A DNA stretch of 64,000 nt. It comes from an uncultured Bacteroides sp. Its GTDB lineage: Bacteria; Bacteroidota; Bacteroidia; Bacteroidales; Bacteroidaceae. Each line of letters starts with the position of its first letter. The stretch's first letter is position 1. Positions 59,480 to 64,000 of the stretch are shown one piece after another. The DNA lies in the NCBI RefSeq assembly GCF_937912035.1, contig NZ_CALDPF010000032.1, forward strand, positions 21,777 through 85,776. Direction: 5' to 3'. The notes under the pieces were generated by a model. The model had not been told where the DNA came from and did not search any database. It worked only from the letters and a program-made list of their open reading frames with translations. Both the position numbers and the translations under genes were made by a program.

Positions 59480-59944
59480 ATGGCTTATATGTCAGAAGAA
59501 GGCTATCAGAAATTGTTGGCCGAGTTAAAGCATTTGGAGGCTGTTGAACGCCCAAGAATAGTAGCTGCTATTGCAGAAGCACGTGACAAAGGCGATTTGT
59601 CAGAGAATGCCGAATATGATGCTGCAAAGGAAGCACAGGGTTTGTTGGAAATGAAAATTAATCAACTAAAGGCTACTATAGGTGATGCTAAGATTATTGA
59701 TACTTCAAAGATGAAGGCTGATACTGTTCAGATTCTTACACGTGTTGAGCTTAAGAATGTAAAAAATAACATGAAAATGGCTTATACCATTGTGTCTGAA
59801 AGTGAAGCTAATCTTAAGGAAGGAAAGATCTCTGTTACTACACCTATTGCACAAGGCTTACTTGGGAAGAAAGTGGGAGATATAGCCGAAATTACTATCC
59901 CTCAGGGTAAAATAAGTCTCGAGATTTTAAGTATATCATTTTAA
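59480..59944 (+). CDS. greA: Transcription elongation factor GreA
   Basis: Rescues backtracked RNA polymerase by stimulating transcript cleavage. The 154-residue product has the N-terminal coiled coil (MAYMSEEGYQKLLAELKHLEAVERPRIVAAIAEARDKGDLSENAEYDAAKEAQGLLEMKINQL) with the tip acidic residues in DLSENAEYDAA, and the C-terminal FKBP-like domain (VSESEANLKEGKISVTTPIAQGLLGKKVGDIAEI). AGGAGG precedes the start, an unusually strong ribosome-binding site for this phylum. Its leader contains an intrinsic terminator. Confidence 0.96.
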   Translation: MAYMSEEGYQKLLAELKHLEAVERPRIVAAIAEARDKGDLSENAEYDAAKEAQGLLEMKINQLKATIGDAKIIDTSKMKADTVQILTRVELKNVKNNMKMAYTIVSESEANLKEGKISVTTPIAQGLLGKKVGDIAEITIPQGKISLEILSISF

Positions 59945-59949
59945 TTGTT

Positions 59950-59980
59950 AAGGCAGGTCCGCTTTGTGCGGACTTGCCTT
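59950..59980 (+). terminator. Hairpin between greA and the HIT gene
   Basis: AAGGCAGGTCCGC/GCGGACTTGCCTT, 13 bp with one mismatch and a 5-nt loop. The T-run after it is weak, so some readthrough into the HIT gene is likely. Confidence 0.7.
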
Positions 59981-59998
59981 ATTTAATATTTATAAGAT

Positions 59999-60406
59999 AT
60001 GGCAACTATATTCAGTAAAATTATTGCAGGTGAGATTCCAAGCTATAAAGTGGCTGAGAATGACAAATTTTATGCTTTTCTTGACATCAATCCATTGGTA
60101 AAAGGGCATACACTTGTAGTACCTAAAAGAGAGGTTGATTATATTTTTGACCTTGAAGATGACGAACTAGCCGAAATGCATGTTTTCGCAAAGAGTGTAG
60201 CATTGGCTATTCAAAAAGTATTTCCATGTAAAAAAGTGGGTGAGGCGGTTATTGGTCTTGAAGTTCCTCACGCTCATATTCATCTTATTCCTATTCAGAA
60301 TGAGTCTGATATGCTTTTTTCTAATCCTAAGCTTTCATTGACTTCTGATGAATTTTCTTCTATAGCACAGTCTATTAATAAAGTATGGACAGAATGTAAG
60401 AAATAA
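59999..60406 (+). CDS. HIT-family protein
   Basis: A 135-residue nucleotide-binding protein: TIFSKIIAGEIPSYKVAENDKFYAFLDINPLVKGHTLVVPKREVDYIFDL and the triad HAHIHLIPI with catalytic His. Family knowledge: HIT proteins hydrolyse or transfer nucleoside phosphoramidates or dinucleotides. It follows greA, separated by a hairpin, a pairing often seen in Bacteroidetes (recollection). Confidence 0.93.
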   Translation: MATIFSKIIAGEIPSYKVAENDKFYAFLDINPLVKGHTLVVPKREVDYIFDLEDDELAEMHVFAKSVALAIQKVFPCKKVGEAVIGLEVPHAHIHLIPIQNESDMLFSNPKLSLTSDEFSSIAQSINKVWTECKK

Positions 60407-60426
60407 TTTTCCTAATTATTAAATAT

Positions 60427-60452
60427 AAAGCCATCATACGATGGCTTTTTTT
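60427..60452 (+). terminator. Terminator after the HIT gene
   Basis: AAAGCCATC/GATGGCTTT, a 9-bp stem with a 4-nt loop, is followed by T-rich sequence. Confidence 0.85.
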
Positions 60453-60501
60453 ATTGCTAATCATTAAATTTGCAATCTGTTAATGTGAAAAACTTTTTTG
60501 T

Positions 60502-62862
60502 ATGTTAAGAAAAATAGTATGCGGATTCTTCTTGTCAATAATTCCTTTGTTGCTGATTGCACAAAATTATCAGATTAAGGGAACTGTTGTCAGTAAGACC
60601 ACTCGTGAACCTTTGGAATTTGTTAATGTATTGGTGATGGGACTTAATGTAGGAGCATCTACCGATATAAACGGTAATTTTACCATCAACTCAGTACCTC
60701 CAGGTATATATCAGCTAAGGGCTTCAACAATAGGATATAAAACTGTTTTTACTGAAGAATATAGAGTAAATCATATTACTCCCCATATTAACATAGAGAT
60801 GGAAGAAGAGAGTACAGCCATATCAGAGGTAACTGTTACGGCTTCGCCTTTCAGGAGAGTTGCTGAAAGTCCGGTGAGTCTGAGAGTCATAGGTCTGCAG
60901 GAAATAGAGAAGGCACCTGGAGCAAATCGAGATATATCACGTGTTGTACAGAATTATCCAGGCGTAGCCTTTTCGCCAGTGGGATATAGAAATGACCTTA
61001 TAGTACGAGGCGGAGGTCCATCTGAAAACAGATTCTTTTTGGACGGCGTGGAAATTCCAAATATTAACCATTTCAGTACTCAAGGAGCGTCAGGAGGACC
61101 TGTAGGACTTATAGATGCCGACCTGATACGTAATGTGAAGTTCTATAGTGGTGCTTTTCCTGCACATCGTGGCAATGCATTGAGCTCTGTACTCGATTTT
61201 AGTCTGAAAGATGGTAGTATGGAACGTAATTCTTTGAAGGCGACACTTGGAGCTTCTGAGGTGTCTCTCAGCTCTAATGGCCATATTGGTGGTAAGACAT
61301 CCTATTTGGTATCAGTACGTCAGTCGTATCTGCAAATGCTGTTCAAGGTCTTGGGATTGCCTTTCTTGCCTGCCTATACAGATGCGTCATTCAAAATAAA
61401 GACAAGGTTTGACGATAAAAATGAATTGACAGTTCTTGGATTGGGAGGTCTTGACCGCATGAAACTCAATATGGACATTGACGGCGACTATGCAGAATAT
61501 TTGTTGAGTTATCTTCCAACCATAGAACAGGAAACATTTACTCTTGGAAGTGTATATCGTCATTACGCTGGAAATCATGTACAGTCGGTTACATTGAGCC
61601 ACAGTTATCTCCACAACAGAAATTTCAAATATCAGGACAATGATGATACCAATCCAGATTATCTGAATCTTGATTTAGGTTCTGTAGAGCAGGAAACAAA
61701 ACTTCGGGTAGAAAATACTTCTGAATGGGATTCATGGAAAATAAACGCAGGTCTCGAACTTAACCATACACATTATACCAATAATACATATCAGAGAATT
61801 TTTTCAGATGTATTGCGCGAGTTCAATTACGATACTCGTCTAAATATGTTGCGTTGGGGTATATATGCTTCTGCTGATTATACGTCTGTAGATGACAGGT
61901 TTACTGCATCTCTGGGGGTACGAACAGACGGGAACAACTATAGTGATAGAATGAAACAACTATGGCGTCAGTTATCACCACGTTTTTCTGTCTCTTATCG
62001 TTTGATAGACGGACTTTATCTTAGCGGACATACGGGCTTGTATTATCAACTGCCTGCATATACGGCCTTGGGATATAAGAATAATGAGGGTTTATATGTA
62101 AACAAAGGATTGGACTATACTTCTGTCACCCAGGGAAGCTTAGGCCTGACTTGGAATCCTATCGAAACTATGGAGATTTCAGCAGAAGGTTTCTATAAGA
62201 AATATAATGATATGCCTCTTTCTGTAGCGGACAATATCCCGTTGTCATGCAAAGGAAACGATTATGGTGTGGTAGGAAATGAACTACTTGTATCTGATGC
62301 AGAGGGACGCTCTTATGGTGTTGAAATTATGTTTAAATGGCTGTTGGCAAAGAAACTGAACCTTTCTTCTTCATTGACTCTTTTCAGAAGTGAGTTCAAG
62401 TCCGGCGCAGACGATAAATATGTGGCTTCAGCATGGGATAACAGATTTATCTTTAACATGAGTGGAACGTATAATTTCCCTAAGAACTGGAGCTTGGGAA
62501 TGCGAGTATGTGCCATAGGTGGTTCTCCATTTACTCCATACGATGAAGAGAAATCATCGCTAATAGAAGCATGGAATGTTCAGGGACGTGCTTATTATGA
62601 TTACAGCCGTTACAATATGGAACGTCTTCCTGCTTTCGGACAGCTTGATATTAGAGTGGACAAGACATTCTATCTGAAGAAATGTATGTTGGGCTTCTAT
62701 CTTGATATACAGAATATCACGGCAAGTAAGTTACGTCAGCCTGATGCATTCATGAGTACCGGCGAGATAGACCCTGAGCGTCCGGACCACTATATAATGA
62801 AGAGTATAAAGATGGAAAGCGGTACTTTACTTCCTACTCTTGGAATTACGTTTGAATATTGA
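60502..62862 (+). CDS. TonB-dependent receptor with carboxypeptidase-regulatory-like domain
   Basis: A 786-residue outer-membrane receptor: signal peptide (FFLSIIPLLLIAQ), CarboxypepD_reg-like domain (YQIKGTVVSKTTREPLEFVNVLVMGLNVGASTDINGNFTI, about 22-110), plug (SPVSLRVIGLQEIEKAPGANRDISRVVQNYPGVAFSPVGYRNDLIVRGGGPSENRFFLDGVEIPNINHF), and barrel ending TLLPTLGITFEY. It has no SusD neighbour. The nutrient is unknown; the RGGGPSENRFFLDGVEIP plug is common in non-SusC receptors of this phylum. A clear promoter was not found in the 90-bp spacer. It is intact, and next to the GH43 pseudogene. Confidence 0.93.
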   Translation: MLRKIVCGFFLSIIPLLLIAQNYQIKGTVVSKTTREPLEFVNVLVMGLNVGASTDINGNFTINSVPPGIYQLRASTIGYKTVFTEEYRVNHITPHINIEMEEESTAISEVTVTASPFRRVAESPVSLRVIGLQEIEKAPGANRDISRVVQNYPGVAFSPVGYRNDLIVRGGGPSENRFFLDGVEIPNINHFSTQGASGGPVGLIDADLIRNVKFYSGAFPAHRGNALSSVLDFSLKDGSMERNSLKATLGASEVSLSSNGHIGGKTSYLVSVRQSYLQMLFKVLGLPFLPAYTDASFKIKTRFDDKNELTVLGLGGLDRMKLNMDIDGDYAEYLLSYLPTIEQETFTLGSVYRHYAGNHVQSVTLSHSYLHNRNFKYQDNDDTNPDYLNLDLGSVEQETKLRVENTSEWDSWKINAGLELNHTHYTNNTYQRIFSDVLREFNYDTRLNMLRWGIYASADYTSVDDRFTASLGVRTDGNNYSDRMKQLWRQLSPRFSVSYRLIDGLYLSGHTGLYYQLPAYTALGYKNNEGLYVNKGLDYTSVTQGSLGLTWNPIETMEISAEGFYKKYNDMPLSVADNIPLSCKGNDYGVVGNELLVSDAEGRSYGVEIMFKWLLAKKLNLSSSLTLFRSEFKSGADDKYVASAWDNRFIFNMSGTYNFPKNWSLGMRVCAIGGSPFTPYDEEKSSLIEAWNVQGRAYYDYSRYNMERLPAFGQLDIRVDKTFYLKKCMLGFYLDIQNITASKLRQPDAFMSTGEIDPERPDHYIMKSIKMESGTLLPTLGITFEY

Positions 62863-62889
62863 TTTATACTCATAAAAAACAGTCAGTTA

Positions 62890-63500
62890 TGTATGTAAGA
62901 TTGTTAATGACATTTACTTCTGTCTTGTCATTTTTTTATTCAGCCTATTCCTAACCGTGTTTCATGGAATGCTATTGATCCTAACATAATAATTGATGAA
63001 CAAGGAAATCCATGGATGGCTTTTGGCTCATTTTGGGAGGGTATTAAGTTGGTTCGTCTTACTTCAGATCTTGATGCTATAGCTGAACCTCAAGAGTGGT
63101 ATTCTATTTCTAATCGTCAGTATTCCAGAAAGGTTAGAAGTGATGGAGCTGTAGAGGCTCCGTTTATTATGAAACATGGTGAATATTATTATTTGTTTGT
63201 TTCGTTTGATTATTGTTGCCGTGGTTTGCAGAGTAATTACAAGGTGCTGTAGGGCGTTCAAAAAATGTAAGTGGTCCTTATCTTGACCGTCAAGGTAATT
63301 CTATGGAGCATGGAGGTGGAACCATAGTCCTGAAAGGTAATGAGGAATGGGCTGGAATTGGACATTGTGCTGCTTATAACTTTGGTGATAAATTTTATTT
63401 CATATCACATGCATATTCAATAAAAGAGAATGGTGTTCCTAAGTTGATTATTCGTGAAATGAAATGGGCATCTGATGGTTGGCCAGTTATAGAGTTATAA
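62890..63500 (+). pseudogene. Broken GH43 endo-arabinanase-type gene
   Basis: The ATG opens a signal peptide-like MYVRLLMTFTSVLSFFYSAYS and stops at once. In another frame the mature enzyme begins mid-way: WNAIDPNIIIDEQGNPWMAFGSFWEGIKLVRL, then VEAPFIMKHGEYYYLFVSFDYCCRG. After about 63249 a one-base deletion turns VAVGRSKNVSGPYLDRQGN into another frame. The rest (MEHGGGTIVLKGN ... DGWPVIEL) is intact to the end. About 100-130 N-terminal residues with the first catalytic blade are missing. Family knowledge: WNAIDP, VEAPF and the YxxGRS region are typical of GH43_4/5 arabinan endo-1,5-alpha-arabinosidases. The gene cannot make an active enzyme. Confidence 0.85.
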
Positions 63501-63629
63501 TCTAATTATGTATAAAGATAATTCCAAAGAACCGTAACAATAATACATCACTATGAAATGGTTCTTTGGAATTTATTCATTTATACCCAGTTTATTATAA
63601 TAGGGAGATTCAGTAAATAGTATAAAATT

Positions 63630-63676
63630 AGCCAACTAATTCATACACAAAGTATTGCGAATTAGTTGGCTTTTTT
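63630..63676 (+). terminator. Strong terminator-like hairpin before the insertion sequence
   Basis: AGCCAACTAATTC/GAATTAGTTGGCT, a perfect 13-bp stem with a 16-nt loop, is followed by TTTTTT. It lies between the GH43 remnant and the transposase gene, and may be at or inside the IS left end. Confidence 0.8.
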
Positions 63677-63690
63677 GTATCTTTAGGTAT

Positions 63691-63727
63691 TCCCCCGAAA
63701 ATAAGGTTTGGCAGCCAAAACGGGGGA
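63691..63727 (+). promoter_or_regulatory. Leader hairpin of the transposase gene
   Basis: CCCCCG (63692-63697) and CGGGGG (63721-63726) form a 6-bp GC stem, extended by TATT/AATA-type flanks, 18 bp before the start codon. Such stems in transposase leaders can limit translation from readthrough RNA (inference). Confidence 0.5.
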
Positions 63728-63744
63728 AATACTCCGACTAAGAT

Positions 63745-64000
63745 ATGGCTAAGATACAAAATATTTCAGAAATTCACCCTACTTTGGGCTTTACAGAATT
63801 TGATGTTCTGGAAAAATATCGTAAGAGTTTTAATGAGAGTGAACTTGGCAGGCTTCACTCGGTGTTTCCGTTTGATCGTATGGCAAAAGCCGCAGGCCTG
63901 TCGGAACAGCGTCTGGGGCGCAGGAACATCTTCAGTCCTTCGGCTAAGATTGCCCTCATGGTCCTGAAGGCGTATACCGGATTCTCCGACAGACAGCTGG
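63745..64000 (+). mobile_element. Insertion sequence transposase, 5' part (window ends)
   Basis: An open frame from the ATG to the edge, 85 codons: MAKIQNISEIHPTLGFTEFDVLEKYRKSF ... LGRRNIFSPSAKIALMVLKAYTGFSDRQL. The AKIALMVLKAYTGFSDRQL segment resembles the DUF772 N-terminus of DDE transposases of the IS1182/IS5 groups. The family is uncertain and the catalytic acids lie outside the window. It sits just after a GH43 pseudogene. Confidence 0.75.

Overview
The window comes from a member of the Bacteroidales (Bacteroides/Phocaeicola type). The evidence is a SusC/SusD pair, a hybrid two-component regulator (HTCS), many GH92/GH43/GH105-type glycan hydrolases, lipoprotein signals on surface enzymes, and repeated TAnnTTTG -7 promoter boxes in front of genes instead of a sigma70-type -10 box. 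Base composition is moderately AT-rich throughout.

Layout. (1) 1-16 kb is mostly housekeeping: the 5' part of a polysaccharide flippase gene, metG, a CDF cation transporter, a ComM-type ATPase behind a thioredoxin-fold lipoprotein, an OmpA/TPR lipoprotein, xerD, then an aroQ-pyk-O-methyltransferase-rbfA-LolC/E-type permease run. (2) 14.3-21.2 kb is a minus-strand envelope cluster: DUF6242 lipoprotein, uppS, bamA, two Skp/OmpH chaperones, terminator, murI. (3) 21.6-36.3 kb is a polysaccharide utilisation locus: a BNR-type beta-propeller enzyme, a GH105-DUF2264 fusion, an HTCS, a GH43 enzyme resembling subfamily 24, SusC and SusD. The enzyme set best fits rhamnose/glucuronate-capped arabinogalactan side chains (inference). 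(4) 36.3-38.1 kb is a decayed stretch holding remnants of an AmpG-like MFS transporter and of a GH130 gene. (5) 38.1-48.4 kb is a mannoside/fucoside catabolic block: three GH92 genes and a GH29-type fucosidase, interrupted by a divergent HU-like DNA-binding gene. The leader of that gene carries four copies of a 16-bp imperfect palindrome at an exact 22-bp period. (6) 48.4-54.5 kb is housekeeping (ribD, prmC-recX-comF, pyrE, argH) followed by tRNA-Gly(GCC) and tRNA-Leu(UAA). (7) 54.8-62.9 kb holds an EEP-family lipoprotein, pnp, another thioredoxin-fold lipoprotein, greA with a terminator in its leader, a HIT protein and a TonB-dependent receptor. (8) 62.9-64.0 kb is a broken endo-arabinanase-type GH43 gene followed by the left part of an insertion sequence.

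Functionally, the PUL and the GH92 block are two glycan systems lying next to each other, with pseudogenes between them and beyond the TonB receptor. This suggests ongoing remodelling of glycan capacity around a stable housekeeping core. The most unusual signals are the 22-bp palindrome array before the HU-like gene, the early terminator in the greA leader, the facing promoters of xerD and aroQ, two thioredoxin-fold proteins lacking the CxxC motif, and the GH105-DUF2264 fusion. All database-dependent statements are family-level recognition by eye.
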